DNA of 64,000 nucleotides, taken from NCBI GenBank assembly GCA_943737045.1, contig CALSFV010000003.1, positions 1-64,000 on the forward strand, given 5' to 3'. The DNA is from Parapristionchus giblindavisi (taxonomy: Eukaryota; Nematoda; Chromadorea; Rhabditida; Diplogasteridae). Positions 28,501 to 43,500 of the stretch are shown here, piece after piece (positions within the stretch are counted from its first letter, which is position 1; every line of letters begins with the position of its first letter). The position numbers and the translations under genes were made by a program. The notes beneath the pieces are model-generated. The model saw nothing but the letters and a program-made list of their open reading frames with translations, did no database searches and was not told where the DNA came from.

Positions 28501-31500
28501 GCTAGCCCAGATTCGACCAGGGAATCACTCAGAAGCAAGGGGTTAGCAAAGATTCGACCAGGGAATAACTCAGAAGCAAGGGGCTAGTCCAGATTCGACC
28601 AGGGAATCACTCAGAAGCAAGGGGCTAGCCCAGATTCGACCAGGGAATCACTCAGAAGCAAGGGGCTAGCCCAGATTCGACCAGGGAATCACTCAGAAGC
28701 AAGGGGCTAGCCCAGATTCGACCAGGGTATCACTCAGAAGCAAGGGGCTAGCCCAGATTCGACCAGGTTATCACTCAGAAGCAAGGGGCTAGCCAGATTC
28801 GACCAGGGAAACACTCAGAAGCAAGGGGCTAGCCCAGATTCGACCAGGGAATCACTCAGAAGCAAGGGGCTAGCCCAGATTCGACCAGGGAATCACTCAG
28901 AAGCAAGGGGCTAGCCCAGATTCGACCAGGGAATCACTCAGAAGCAAGGGGCTAGCAGAGATTCGACCAGGGAATCACTCAGAAGCAAGGGGCTAGCAAA
29001 GATTCGACCAGGGAATCACTCAGAAGCAAGGGGCTAGTCCAGATTCGACCAGGGAATCACTCAGAAGCAAGGGGCTAGCCCAGATTCGACCAGCGAATCA
29101 CTCAGAAGCAAGGGGCTAGCCCAGATTCGACCAGGGAATCACTCAGAAGCAAAGGGCTAGCCCAGATTCGACCAGGGAATCACTCAGAAGCAAGGGGCTA
29201 GCCCAGATTCGACCAGGGAATCACTCAGAAGCAAGGGGCTAGCCCAGATTCGACCAGGGAATCACTCAGAAGCAAGGGGCTAGCCCAGATTCGACCAGGG
29301 AATCACTCAGAAGCAAGGGTCTAGCCCAGATTCGACCAGGGAATCACTCAGAAGCAAGGGGCAAGCCCAGATTAGACCAGGGTATCACTCAGAAGCAAGG
29401 GGCTAGCCCAGATTCGACCAGGTTATCACTCAGAAGCAAGGGGCTAGCCCAGATTCGACCAGGGAATCACTCAGAAGCAAGGGGCTAGCCCAGATTCGAC
29501 CAGGGAATCACTCAGAAGCAAGGGGCTAGCCCAGATTCGACCAGGGAATCACTCAGAAGCAAGGGGCTAGCCCAGATTCGACCAGGGAATCACTCAGAAG
29601 CAAGGGGATAGACCAGATTCGACCAGGGAATCACTCAGAAGCAAGGGGCTAGCAAAGATTCGACCAGGGAATCACTCAGAAGCAAGGGGCTAGTCCAGAT
29701 TCGACCAGGGAATCACTCAGAAGCAAGGGGCTAGCCCAGATTCGACCAGCGAATCACTCAGAAGCAAGGGGCTAGCCCAGATTCGACCAGGGAATCACTC
29801 AGAAGCAAGGGGCTAGCCCAGATTCGACCAGGGAATCACTCAGAAGCAAGGGGCTAGCCCAGATTCGACCAGGGAATCACTCAGAAGCAAGGGGCTAGCC
29901 CAGATTCGACCATGGAATCACTCAGAAGCAAGGGGCTAGCCCAGATTCGACCAGAGTATCACTCAGAAGCAAGGGTCTAGCCCAGATTCGACCAGGGTAT
30001 CACTCAGAAGCAAGGGGCAAGCCCAGATTAGACCAGGGAATCACTCAGAAGCAAGGGGCTAGCCCAGATTCGACCAGGGAATCACTCAGAAGCAAGGGGC
30101 TAGCCCAGATTCGACCAGGGAATCATTCAGAAGCAAGGGGCTAGCCCAGATTCGACCAGGGAATCACTCAGAAGCAAGGGGCTAGCCCAGATTCGACCAG
30201 GGAATCACTCAGAAGCAAGGGGCTAGCCCAGATTCGACCAGGGAATCACTCAGAAGCAAGGGGCTAGCCCAGATTCGACCAGCGAATCACTCAGAAGCAA
30301 GGGGCTAGCCCAGATTCGACCAGGGAATCACTCAGAAGCAAGGGGCTAGCCCAGATTCGACCAGGGAATCACTCAGAAGCAAGGGGCTAGCCCAGATTCG
30401 ACCAGGGAATCACTCAGAAGCAAGGGGCTAGCCCAGATTCGACCAGGGAATCACTCAGAAGCAAGGGGATAGACCAGATTCGACCAGGGAATCACTCAGA
30501 AGCAAGGGGCTAGCAAAGATTCGACCAGGGAATCACTCAGAAGCAAGGGGCTAGTCCAGATTCGACCAGGGAATCACTCAGAAGCAAGGGGCTAGCCCAG
30601 ATTCGACCAGGGAATCACTCAGAAGCAAGGGGCTAGCCCAGATTCGACCAGGGAATCACTCAGAAGCAAGGGGCTAGCCCAGATTCGACCAGGGAATCAC
30701 TCAGAAGCAAGGGGCTAGCCCAGATTCGACCAGGGAATCACTCAGAAGCAAGGGGCTAGCCCAGATTCGACCAGGGAATCACTCAGAAGCAAGGGGCTAG
30801 CCCAGATTCGACCAGAGTATCACTCAGAAGCAAGGGTCTAGCCCAGATTCGACCAGGGTATCACTCAGAAGCAAGGGGCAAGCCCAGATTAGACCAGGGA
30901 ATCACTCAGAAGCAAGGGGCTAGCCCAGATTCGACCAGGGAATCACTCAGAAGCAAGGGGCTAGCCCAGATTCGACCAGGGAATCACTCAGAAGCAAGGG
31001 GCTAGCCCAGATTCGACCAGGGAATCATTCAGAAGCAAGGGGCTAGCCCAGATTCGACCAGGGAATCACTCAGAAGCAAGGGGCTAGCCCAGATTCGACC
31101 AGGGAATCACTCAGAAGCAAGGGGTTAGCAAAGATTCGACCAGGGAATAACTCAGAAGCAAGGGGCTAGTCCAGATTCGACCAGGGAATCACTCAGAAGC
31201 AAGGGGCTAGCCCAGATTCGACCAGGGAATCACTCAGAAGCAAGGGGCTAGCCCAGATTCGACCAGGTTATCACTCAGAAGCAAGGGGCTAGCCAGATTC
31301 GACCAGGGAAACACTCAGAAGCAAGGGGCTAGCCCAGATTCGACCAGGGAATCACTCAGAAGCAAGGGGCTAGCCCAGATTCGACCAGGGAATCACTCAG
31401 AAGCAAGGGGCTAGCCCAGATTCGACCAGGGAATCACTCAGAAGCAAGGGGATAGACCAGATTCGACCAGGGAATCACTCAGAAGCAAGGGGCTAGCAAA

Positions 31501-34500
31501 GATTCGACCAGGGAATCACTCAGAAGCAAGGGGCTAGTCCAGATTCGACCAGGGAATCACTCAGAAGCAAGGGGCTAGCCCAGATTCGACCAGGGAATCA
31601 CTCAGAAGCAAGGGGCTAGCCCAGATTCGACCAGGGAATCACTCAGAAGCAAGGGGCTAGCCCAGATTCGACCAGGGAATCACTCAGAAGCAAGGGGCTA
31701 GCCCAGATTCGACCAGGGAATCACTCAGAAGCAAGGGGCTAGCCCAGATTCGACCAGGGAATCACTCAGAAGCAAGGGGCTAGCCCAGATTCGACCAGAG
31801 TATCACTCAGAAGCAAGGGTCTAGCCCAGATTCGACCAGGGTATCACTCAGAAGCAAGGGGCAAGCCCAGATTAGACCAGGGAATCACTCAGAAGCAAGG
31901 GGCTAGCCCAGATTCGACCAGGGAATCACTCAGAAGCAAGGGGCTAGCCCAGATTCGACCAGGGAATCACTCAGAAGCAAGGGGCTAGCCCAGATTCGAC
32001 CAGGGAATCATTCAGAAGCAAGGGGCTAGCCCAGATTCGACCAGGGAATCACTCAGAAGCAAGGGGCTAGTCCAGATTCGACCAGGGAATCACTCAGAAG
32101 CAAGGGACTAGCCTAGATTCGACCAGGGAATCACTCAGAAGCAAGGGGCTAGCCCAGATTCGACCAGGTTATCACTCAGAAGCAAGGGGCTAGCCCAGAT
32201 TCGACCAGGGAATCACTCAGAAGCCAGGGGCTAGCCCAGATTCGACCAGGGAATCACTCAGAAGCAAGGGGCTAGCAAAGATTCGACCAGGGAATCACTC
32301 AGAAGCAAGGGGCTAGTCCAGATTCGACCAGGGAATCACTCAGAAGCAAGGGGCTAGCAAAGATTCGACCAGGGAATCACTCAGAAGCAAGGGGCTACCC
32401 CAGATTCGACCAGGGAATCACTCAGAAGCAAGGGACTAGCCTAGATTCGACCAGGGAATCACTCAGAAGCAAGGGGCTAGCCCAGATTCGACCAGGGAAT
32501 CACTCAGAAGCAAGGGGCTAGCCCAGATTCGACCAGGGAATCACTCAGAAGCAAGGGGCTAGCTCAGATTCGACCAGGGAATCACTCAGAAGCAAGGGGC
32601 TAGCCCAGATTAGACCAGGGAATCACTCAGAAGCAAGGGGCTAGCCCAGATTCGACCAGGGAATCACTCAGAAGCAAGGGGCTAGCCCAGATTCGACCAG
32701 GGAATCACTCAGAAGCAAGGGGCTAGCCCAGATTCGACCAGGGAATCACTCAGAAGCAAGGGGCTAGCCCAGATTCGACCAGGGAATCATTCAGAAGCAA
32801 GGGGCTAGCCCAGATTCGACCAGGGAATCACTCAGAAGCAAGGGGCTAGTCCAGATTCGACCAGGGAATCACTCAGAAGCAAGGGACTAGCCTAGATTCG
32901 ACCAGGGAATCACTCAGAAGCAAGGGGCTAGCCCAGATTCGACCAGGTTATCACTCAGAAGCAAGGGGCTAGCCCAGATTCGACCAGGGAATCACTCAGA
33001 AGCCAGGGGCTAGCCCAGATTCGACCAGGGAATCACTCAGAAGCAAGGGGCTAGCAAAGATTCGACCAGGGAATCACTCAGAAGCAAGGGGCTAGTCCAG
33101 ATTCGACCAGGGAATCACTCAGAAGCAAGGGGCTAGCAAAGATTCGACCAGGGAATCACTCAGAAGCAAGGGGCTACCCCAGATTCGACCAGGGAATCAC
33201 TCAGAAGCAAGGGACTAGCCTAGATTCGACCAGGGAATCACTCAGAAGCAAGGGGCTAGCCCAGATTCGACCAGGGAATCACTCAGAAGCAAGGGGCTAG
33301 CCCAGATTCGACCAGGGAATCACTCAGAAGCAAGGGGCTAGCTCAGATTCGACCAGGGAATCACTCAGAAGCAAGGGGCTAGCCCAGATTAGACCAGGGA
33401 ATCACTCAGAAGCAAGGGGCTAGCCCAGATTCGACCAGGGAATCACTCAGAAGCAAGGGGCTAGCCCAGATTCGACCAGGGAATCACTCAGAAGCAAGGG
33501 GCTAGCCCAGATTCGACCAGGGAATCATTCAGAAGCAAGGGGCTAGCCCAGATTCGACCAGGGAATCACTCAGAAGCAAGGGGCTAGTCCAGATTCGACC
33601 AGGGAATCACTCAGAAGCAAGGGACTAGCCTAGATTCGACCAGGGAATCACTCAGAAGCAAGGGGCTAGCCCAGATTCGACCAGGTTATCACTCAGAAGC
33701 AAGGGGCTAGCCCAGATTCGACCAGGGAATCACTCAGAAGCCAGGGGCTAGCCCAGATTCGACCAGGGAATCACTCAGAAGCAAGGGGCTAGCAAAGATT
33801 CGACCAGGGAATCACTCAGAAGCAAGGGGCTAGTCCAGATTCGACCAGGGAATCACTCAGAAGCAAGGGGCTAGCCTAGATTCGACCAGGGAATCACTCA
33901 GAAGCAAGGGGCTACCCCAGATTCGACCAGGGAATCACTCAGAAGCAAGGGGCTAGCCCAGATTCGACCAGGGAATCACTCAGAAGCAAGGGGATAGACC
34001 AGATTCGACCAGGGAATCACTCAGAAGCAAGGGGCTAGCAAAGATTCGACCAGGGAATCACTCAGAAGCAAGGGGCTAGTCCAGATTCGACCAGGGAATC
34101 ACTCAGAAGCAAGGGGCTAGCCCAGATTCGACCAGGGAATCACTCAGAAGCAAGGGGCTAGCCCAGATTCGACCAGGGAATCACTCAGAAGCAAGGGGCT
34201 AGCCCAGATTCGACCAGGGAATCACTCAGAAGCAAGGGGCTAGCCCAGATTCGACCAGGGAATCACTCAGAAGCAAGGGGCTAGCCCAGATTCGACCAGG
34301 GAATCACTCAGAAGCAAGGGGCTAGCCCAGATTCGACCAGAGTATCACTCAGAAGCAAGGGTCTAGCCCAGATTCGACCAGGGTATCACTCAGAAGCAAG
34401 GGGCAAGCCCAGATTAGACCAGGGAATCACTCAGAAGCAAGGGGCTAGCCCAGATTCGACCAGGGAATCACTCAGAAGCAAGGGGCTAGCCCAGATTCGA

Positions 34501-37500
34501 CCAGGGAATCACTCAGAAGCAAGGGGCTAGCCCAGATTCGACCAGGGAATCATTCAGAAGCAAGGGGCTAGCCCAGATTCGACCAGGGAATCACTCAGAA
34601 GCAAGGGGCTAGTCCAGATTCGACCAGGGAATCACTCAGAAGCAAGGGACTAGCCTAGATTCGACCAGGGAATCACTCAGAAGCAAGGGGCTAGCCCAGA
34701 TTCGACCAGGTTATCACTCAGAAGCAAGGGGCTAGCCCAGATTCGACCAGGGAATCACTCAGAAGCCAGGGGCTAGCCCAGATTCGACCAGGGAATCACT
34801 CAGAAGCAAGGGGCTAGCAAAGATTCGACCAGGGAATCACTCAGAAGCAAGGGGCTAGTCCAGATTCGACCAGGGAATCACTCAGAAGCAAGGGGCTAGC
34901 AAAGATTCGACCAGGGAATCACTCAGAAGCAAGGGGCTACCCCAGATTCGACCAGGGAATCACTCAGAAGCAAGGGACTAGCCTAGATTCGACCAGGGAA
35001 TCACTCAGAAGCAAGGGGCTAGCCCAGATTCGACCAGGGAATCACTCAGAAGCAAGGGGCTAGCCCAGATTCGACCAGGGAATCACTCAGAAGCAAGGGG
35101 CTAGCTCAGATTCGACCAGGGAATCACTCAGAAGCAAGGGGCTAGCCCAGATTCGACCAGGGAATCACTCAGAAGCAAGGGGCTAGCCCAGATTCGACCA
35201 GGGAATCACTCAGAAGCAAGGGGCTAGCCCAGATTCGACCAGAGTATCACTCAGAAGCAAGGGTCTAGCCCAGATTCGACCAGGGTATCACTCAGAAGCA
35301 AGGGGCAAGCCCAGATTAGACCAGGGAATCACTCAGAAGCAAGGGGCTAGCCCAGATTCGACCAGGGAATCACTCAGAAGCAAGGGGCTAGCCCAGATTC
35401 GACCAGGGAATCACTCAGAAGCAAGGGGCTAGCCCAGATTCGACCAGGGAATCATTCAGAAGCAAGGGGCTAGCCCAGATTCGACCAGGGAATCACTCAG
35501 AAGCAAGGGGCTAGTCCAGATTCGACCAGGGAATCACTCAGAAGCAAGGGACTAGCCTAGATTCGACCAGGGAATCACTCAGAAGCAAGGGGCTAGCCCA
35601 GATTCGACCAGGTTATCACTCAGAAGCAAGGGGCTAGCCCAGATTCGACCAGGGAATCACTCAGAAGCCAGGGGCTAGCCCAGATTCGACCAGGGAATCA
35701 CTCAGAAGCAAGGGGCTAGCAAAGATTCGACCAGGGAATCACTCAGAAGCAAGGGGCTAGTCCAGATTCGACCAGGGAATCACTCAGAAGCAAGGGGCTA
35801 GCCTAGATTCGACCAGGGAATCACTCAGAAGCAAGGGGCTACCCCAGATTCGACCAGGGAATCACTCAGAAGCAAGGGACTAGCCTAGATTCGACCAGGG
35901 AATCACTCAGAAGCAAGGGGCTAGCCCAGATTCGACCAGGGAATCACTCAGAAGCAAGGGGCTAGCCCAGATTCGACCAGGGAATCACTCAGAAGCAAGG
36001 GGCTAGCTCAGATTCGACCAGGGAATCACTCAGAAGCAAGGGGCTAGCCCAGATTCGACCAGGGAATCACTCAGAAGCAAGGGGCTAGCCCAGATTCGAC
36101 CAGGGAATCACTCAGAAGCAAGGGGCTAGCCCAGATTCGACCAGGGAATCACTCAGAAGCAAGGGGCTAGCCCAGATTCGACCAGGGAATCACTCAGAAG
36201 CAAGGGGCTAGCCCAGATTCGACCAGAGTATCACTCAGAAGCAAGGGTCTAGCCCAGATTCGACCAGGGTATCACTCAGAAGCAAGGGGCAAGCCCAGAT
36301 TAGACCAGGGAATCACTCAGAAGCAAGGGGCTAGCCCAGATTCGACCAGGGAATCACTCAGAAGCAAGGGGCTAGCCCAGATTCGACCAGGGAATCACTC
36401 AGAAGCAAGGGGCTAGCCCAGATTCGACCAGGGAATCATTCAGAAGCAAGGGGCTAGCCCAGATTCGACCAGGGAATCACTCAGAAGCAAGGGGCTAGTC
36501 CAGATTCGACCAGGGAATCACTCAGAAGCAAGGGACTAGCCTAGATTCGACCAGGGAATCACTCAGAAGCAAGGGGCTAGCCCAGATTCGACCAGGTTAT
36601 CACTCAGAAGCAAGGGGCTAGCCCAGATTCGACCAGGGAATCACTCAGAAGCCAGGGGCTAGCCCAGATTCGACCAGGGAATCACTCAGAAGCAAGGGGC
36701 TAGCAAAGATTCGACCAGGGAATCACTCAGAAGCAAGGGGCTAGTCCAGATTCGACCAGGGAATCACTCAGAAGCAAGGGGCTAGCAAAGATTCGACCAG
36801 GGAATCACTCAGAAGCAAGGGGCTACCCCAGATTCGACCAGGGAATCACTCAGAAGCAAGGGACTAGCCTAGATTCGACCAGGGAATCACTCAGAAGCAA
36901 GGGGCTAGCCCAGATTCGACCAGGGAATCACTCAGAAGCAAGGGGCTAGCCCAGATTCGACCAGGGAATCACTCAGAAGCAAGGGGCTAGCTCAGATTCG
37001 ACCAGGGAATCACTCAGAAGCAAGGGGCTAGCCCAGATTCGACCAGGGAATCACTCAGAAGCAAGGGGCTAGCCCAGATTCGACCAGGGAATCACTCAGA
37101 AGCAAGGGGCTAGCCCAGATTCGACCAGAGTATCACTCAGAAGCAAGGGTCTAGCCCAGATTCGACCAGGGTATCACTCAGAAGCAAGGGGCAAGCCCAG
37201 ATTAGACCAGGGAATCACTCAGAAGCAAGGGGCTAGCCCAGATTCGACCAGGGAATCACTCAGAAGCAAGGGGCTAGCCCAGATTCGACCAGGGAATCAC
37301 TCAGAAGCAAGGGGCTAGCCCAGATTCGACCAGGGAATCATTCAGAAGCAAGGGGCTAGCCCAGATTCGACCAGGGAATCACTCAGAAGCAAGGGGCTAG
37401 TCCAGATTCGACCAGGGAATCACTCAGAAGCAAGGGACTAGCCTAGATTCGACCAGGGAATCACTCAGAAGCAAGGGGCTAGCCCAGATTCGATCAGGTT

Positions 37501-40500
37501 ATCACTCAGAAGCAAGGGGCTAGCCCAGATTCGACCAGGGAATCACTCAGAAGCCAGGGGCTAGCCCAGATTCGACCAGGGAATCACTCAGAAGCAAGGG
37601 GCTAGCAAAGATTCGACCAGGGAATCACTCAGAAGCAAGGGGCTAGTCCAGATTCGACCAGGGAATCACTCAGAAGCAAGGGGCTAGCCTAGATTCGACC
37701 AGGGAATCACTCAGAAGCAAGGGGCTACCCCAGATTCGACCAGGGAATCACTCAGAAGCAAGGGACTAGCCTAGATTCGACCAGGGAATCACTCAGAAGC
37801 AAGGGGCTAGCCCAGATTCGACCAGGGAATCACTCAGAAGCAAGGGGCTAGCCCAGATTCGACCAGGGAATCACTCAGAAGCAAGGGGCTAGCTCAGATT
37901 CGACCAGGGAATCACTCAGAAGCAAGGGGCTAGCCCAGATTCGACCAGGGAATCACTCAGAAGCAAGGGGCTAGCCCAGATTCGACCAGGGAATCACTCA
38001 GAAGCAAGGGGCTAGCCCAGATTCGACCAGGGAATCACTCAGAAGCAAGGGGCTAGCCCAGATTCGACCAGGGAATCACTCAGAAGCAAGGGGTTAGCCC
38101 AGATTCGACCAGGGAATCACTCAGAAGCAAGGGGCTAGCCCAGATTCGACCAGGGAATCACTCAGAAGCAAGGGGCTAGCCCAGATTCGACCAGGGAATC
38201 ACTCAGAAGCAAGGGGCTAGCCCAGATTCGACCAGGGTATCACTCAGAAGCAAGGGGCTAGCCCAGATTCGACCAGGGAATCACTCAGAAGCAAGGGGCT
38301 AGCCCAGATTCGACCAGGGAATCACTCAGAAGCAAGGGGCTAGCTCAGATTCGACCAGGGAATCACTCAGAAGCAAGGGGCTAGCCCAGATTCGACCAGG
38401 GAATCACTCAGAAGCAAGGGGCTAGCCAGATTCGACCAGGGAATCACTCAGAAGCAAGGGGCTAGCAAAGATTCGACCAGGGAATCACTCAGAAGCAAGG
38501 GGCTAGCCCAGATTCGACCAGGGAATAACTCAGAAGCAAGGGGCTAGCCCAGATTCGACCAGGGAATCACTCAGAAGCAAGGGGCTAGCCCAGATTCGAC
38601 CAGGGAATCATTCAGAAGCAAGGGACTAGCCCAGATTCGACCAGCGAATCACTCAGAAGCAAGGGGCTCGCCCAGATTCGACCAGGGAATAACTCAGAAG
38701 CAAGGGGCTAGCCCAGATTCGACCAGGGAATCACTCAGAAGCAAGGGGCTAGCCCAGATTCGACCAGGGAATCACTCAGAAGCAAGGGGCTAGCCCAGAT
38801 TCGACCAGCGAATCACTCAGAAGCAAGGGGCTAGCCCAGATTCGACCAGGGAATCACTCAGAAGCAAGGGGCTAGCCCAGATTCGACCAGGGAATCACTC
38901 AGAAGCAAGGGGCTAGCCCAGATTCGACCAGGGAATCACTCAGAAGCAAGGGGCTAGCAAAGATTCGACCAGGGAATAACTCAGAAGCAAGGGGCTAGCC
39001 CAGATTCGACCAGGGTATCACTCAGCAGCAAGGGGCTAGCCCAGATTCGACCATGGAATCACTCAGAAGCAAGGGGCTAGCCCAGATTCGACCAGGGAAT
39101 CACTCAGAAGCAAGGGGCTAGCCCAGATTCGACCAGGGAATCACTCAGAAGCAAGGGGCTAGTCCAGATTCGACCAGGGAATCACTCAGAAGCAAGGGGC
39201 TAGCCCAGATTCGACCAGGGAATCACTCAGAAGCAAGGGGCTAGCCCAGATTCGACCAGGGAATCACTCAGAAGCAAGGGGCTAGCCCAGATTCGACCAG
39301 GGTATCACTCAGAAGCAAGGGGCTAGCCCAGATTCGACCAGGTTATCACTCAGAAGCAAGGGGCTAGCCAGATTCGACCAGGGAAACACTCAGAAGCAAG
39401 GGGCTAGCCCAGATTCGACCAGGGAATCACTCAGAAGCAAGGGGCTAGCCCAGATTCGACCAGGGAATCACTCAGAAGCAAGGGGCTAGCCCAGATTCGA
39501 CCAGGGAATCACTCAGAAGCAAGGGGATAGACCAGATTCGACCAGGGAATCACTCAGAAGCAAGGGGCTAGCAAAGATTCGACCAGGGAATCACTCAGAA
39601 GCAAGGGGCTAGTCCAGATTCGACCAGGGAATCACTCAGAAGCAAGGGGCTAGCCCAGATTCGACCAGGGAATCACTCAGAAGCAAGGGGCTAGCCCAGA
39701 TTCGACCAGGGAATCACTCAGAAGCAAGGGGCTAGCCCAGATTCGACCAGGGAATCACTCAGAAGCAAGGGGCTAGCCCAGATTCGACCAGGGAATCACT
39801 CAGAAGCAAGGGGCTAGCCCAGATTCGACCAGGGAATCACTCAGAAGCAAGGGGCTAGCCCAGATTCGACCAGAGTATCACTCAGAAGCAAGGGTCTAGC
39901 CCAGATTCGACCAGGGTATCACTCAGAAGCAAGGGGCAAGCCCAGATTAGACCAGGGAATCACTCAGAAGCAAGGGGCTAGCCCAGATTCGACCAGGGAA
40001 TCACTCAGAAGCAAGGGGCTAGCCCAGATTCGACCAGGGAATCACTCAGAAGCAAGGGGCTAGCCCAGATTCGACCAGGGAATCATTCAGAAGCAAGGGG
40101 CTAGCCCAGATTCGACCAGGGAATCACTCAGAAGCAAGGGGCTAGCCCAGATTCGACCAGGGAATCACTCAGAAGCAAGGGGTTAGCAAAGATTCGACCA
40201 GGGAATAACTCAGAAGCAAGGGGCTAGTCCAGATTCGACCAGGGAATCACTCAGAAGCAAGGGGCTAGCCCAGATTCGACCAGGGAATCACTCAGAAGCA
40301 AGGGGCTAGCCCAGATTCGACCAGGGAATCACTCAGAAGCAAGGGGCTAGCCCAGATTCGACCAGGGTATCACTCAGAAGCAAGGGGCTAGCCCAGATTC
40401 GACCAGGTTATCACTCAGAAGCAAGGGGCTAGCCAGATTCGACCAGGGAAACACTCAGAAGCAAGGGGCTAGCCCAGATTCGACCAGGGAATCACTCAGA

Positions 40501-43500
40501 AGCAAGGGGCTAGCCCAGATTCGACCAGGGAATCACTCAGAAGCAAGGGGCTAGCCCAGATTCGACCAGGGAATCACTCAGAAGCAAGGGGATAGACCAG
40601 ATTCGACCAGGGAATCACTCAGAAGCAAGGGGCTAGCAAAGATTCGACCAGGGAATCACTCAGAAGCAAGGGGCTAGTCCAGATTCGACCAGGGAATCAC
40701 TCAGAAGCAAGGGGCTAGCCCAGATTCGACCAGGGAATCACTCAGAAGCAAGGGGCTAGCCCAGATTCGACCAGGGAATCACTCAGAAGCAAGGGGCTAG
40801 CCCAGATTCGACCAGGGAATCACTCAGAAGCAAGGGGCTAGCCCAGATTCGACCAGGGAATCACTCAGAAGCAAGGGGCTAGCCCAGATTCGACCAGGGA
40901 ATCACTCAGAAGCAAGGGGCTAGCCCAGATTCGACCAGAGTATCACTCAGAAGCAAGGGTCTAGCCCAGATTCGACCAGGGTATCACTCAGAAGCAAGGG
41001 GCAAGCCCAGATTAGACCAGGGAATCACTCAGAAGCAAGGGGCTAGCCCAGATTCGACCAGGGAATCACTCAGAAGCAAGGGGATAGACCAGATTCGACC
41101 AGGGAATCACTCAGAAGCAAGGGGCTAGCAAAGATTCGACCAGGGAATCACTCAGAAGCAAGGGGCTAGTCCAGATTCGACCAGGGAATCACTCAGAAGC
41201 AAGGGGCTAGCCCAGATTCGACCAGGGAATCACTCAGAAGCAAGGGACTAGCCTAGATTCGACCAGGGAATCACTCAGAAGCAAGGGGCTAGCCCAGATT
41301 CGACCAGGTTATCACTCAGAAGCAAGGGGCTAGCCCAGATTCGACCAGGGAATCACTCAGAAGCCAGGGGCTAGCCCAGATTCGACCAGGGAATCACTCA
41401 GAAGCAAGGGGCTAGCCCAGATTCGACCAGAGTATCACTCAGAAGCAAGGGTCTAGCCCAGATTCGACCAGGGTATCACTCAGAAGCAAGGGGCAAGCCC
41501 AGATTAGACCAGGGAATCACTCAGAAGCAAGGGGCTAGCCCAGATTCGACCAGGGAATCACTCAGAAGCAAGGGGCTAGCCCAGATTCGACCAGGGAATC
41601 ACTCAGAAGCAAGGGGCTAGCCCAGATTCGACCAGGGAATCATTCAGAAGCAAGGGGCTAGCCCAGATTCGACCAGGGAATCACTCAGAAGCAAGGGGCT
41701 AGCCCAGATTCGACCAGGGAATCACTCAGAAGCAAGGGGTTAGCAAAGATTCGACCAGGGAATAACTCAGAAGCAAGGGGCTAGTCCAGATTCGACCAGG
41801 GAATCACTCAGAAGCAAGGGGCTAGCCCAGATTCGACCAGGGAATCACTCAGAAGCAAGGGGCTAGCCCAGATTCGACCAGGGAATCACTCAGAAGCAAG
41901 GGGCTAGCCCAGATTCGACCAGGGTATCACTCAGAAGCAAGGGGCTAGCCCAGATTCGACCAGGTTATCACTCAGAAGCAAGGGGCTAGCCAGATTCGAC
42001 CAGGGAAACACTCAGAAGCAAGGGGCTAGCCCAGATTCGACCAGGGAATCACTCAGAAGCAAGGGGCTAGCCCAGATTCGACCAGGGAATCACTCAGAAG
42101 CAAGGGGCTAGCCCAGATTCGACCAGGGAATCACTCAGAAGCAAGGGGATAGACCAGATTCGACCAGGGAATCACTCAGAAGCAAGGGGCTAGCAAAGAT
42201 TCGACCAGGGAATCACTCAGAAGCAAGGGGCTAGTCCAGATTCGACCAGGGAATCACTCAGAAGCAAGGGGCTAGCCCAGATTCGACCAGGGAATCACTC
42301 AGAAGCAAGGGGCTAGCCCAGATTCGACCAGGGAATCACTCAGAAGCAAGGGGCTAGCCCAGATTCGACCAGGGAATCACTCAGAAGCAAGGGGCTAGCC
42401 CAGATTCGACCAGGGAATCACTCAGAAGCAAGGGGCTAGCCCAGATTCGACCAGGGAATCACTCAGAAGCAAGGGGCTAGCCCAGATTCGACCAGAGTAT
42501 CACTCAGAAGCAAGGGTCTAGCCCAGATTCGACCAGGGTATCACTCAGAAGCAAGGGGCAAGCCCAGATTAGACCAGGGAATCACTCAGAAGCAAGGGGC
42601 TAGCCCAGATTCGACCAGGGAATCACTCAGAAGCAAGGGGCTAGCCCAGATTCGACCAGGGAATCACTCAGAAGCAAGGGGCTAGCCCAGATTCGACCAG
42701 GGAATCATTCAGAAGCAAGGGGCTAGCCCAGATTCGACCAGGGAATCACTCAGAAGCAAGGGGCTAGTCCAGATTCGACCAGGGAATCACTCAGAAGCAA
42801 GGGACTAGCCTAGATTCGACCAGGGAATCACTCAGAAGCAAGGGGCTAGCCCAGATTCGACCAGGTTATCACTCAGAAGCAAGGGGCTAGCCCAGATTCG
42901 ACCAGGGAATCACTCAGAAGCCAGGGGCTAGCCCAGATTCGACCAGGGAATCACTCAGAAGCAAGGGGCTAGCAAAGATTCGACCAGGGAATCACTCAGA
43001 AGCAAGGGGCAAGGTCCAGATTCGACCAGGGAATCACTCAGAAGCAAGGGGCTAGCCTAGATTCGACCAGGGAATCACTCAGAAGCAAGGGGCTACCCCA
43101 GATTCGACCAGGGAATCACTCAGAAGCAAGGGACTAGCCTAGATTCGACCAGGGAATCACTCAGAAGCAAGGGGCTAGCCCAGATTCGACCAGGGAATCA
43201 CTCAGAAGCAAGGGGCTAGCCCAGATTCGACCAGGGAATCACTCAGAAGCAAGGGGCTAGCTCAGATTCGACCAGGGAATCACTCAGAAGCAAGGGGCTA
43301 GCCCAGATTCGACCAGGGAATCACTCAGAAGCAAGGGGCTAGCCCAGATTCGACCAGGGAATCACTCAGAAGCAAGGGGCTAGCCCAGATTCGACCAGAG
43401 TATCACTCAGAAGCAAGGGTCTAGCCCAGATTCGACCAGGGTATCACTCAGAAGCAAGGGGCAAGCCCAGATTAGACCAGGGAATCACTCAGAAGCAAGG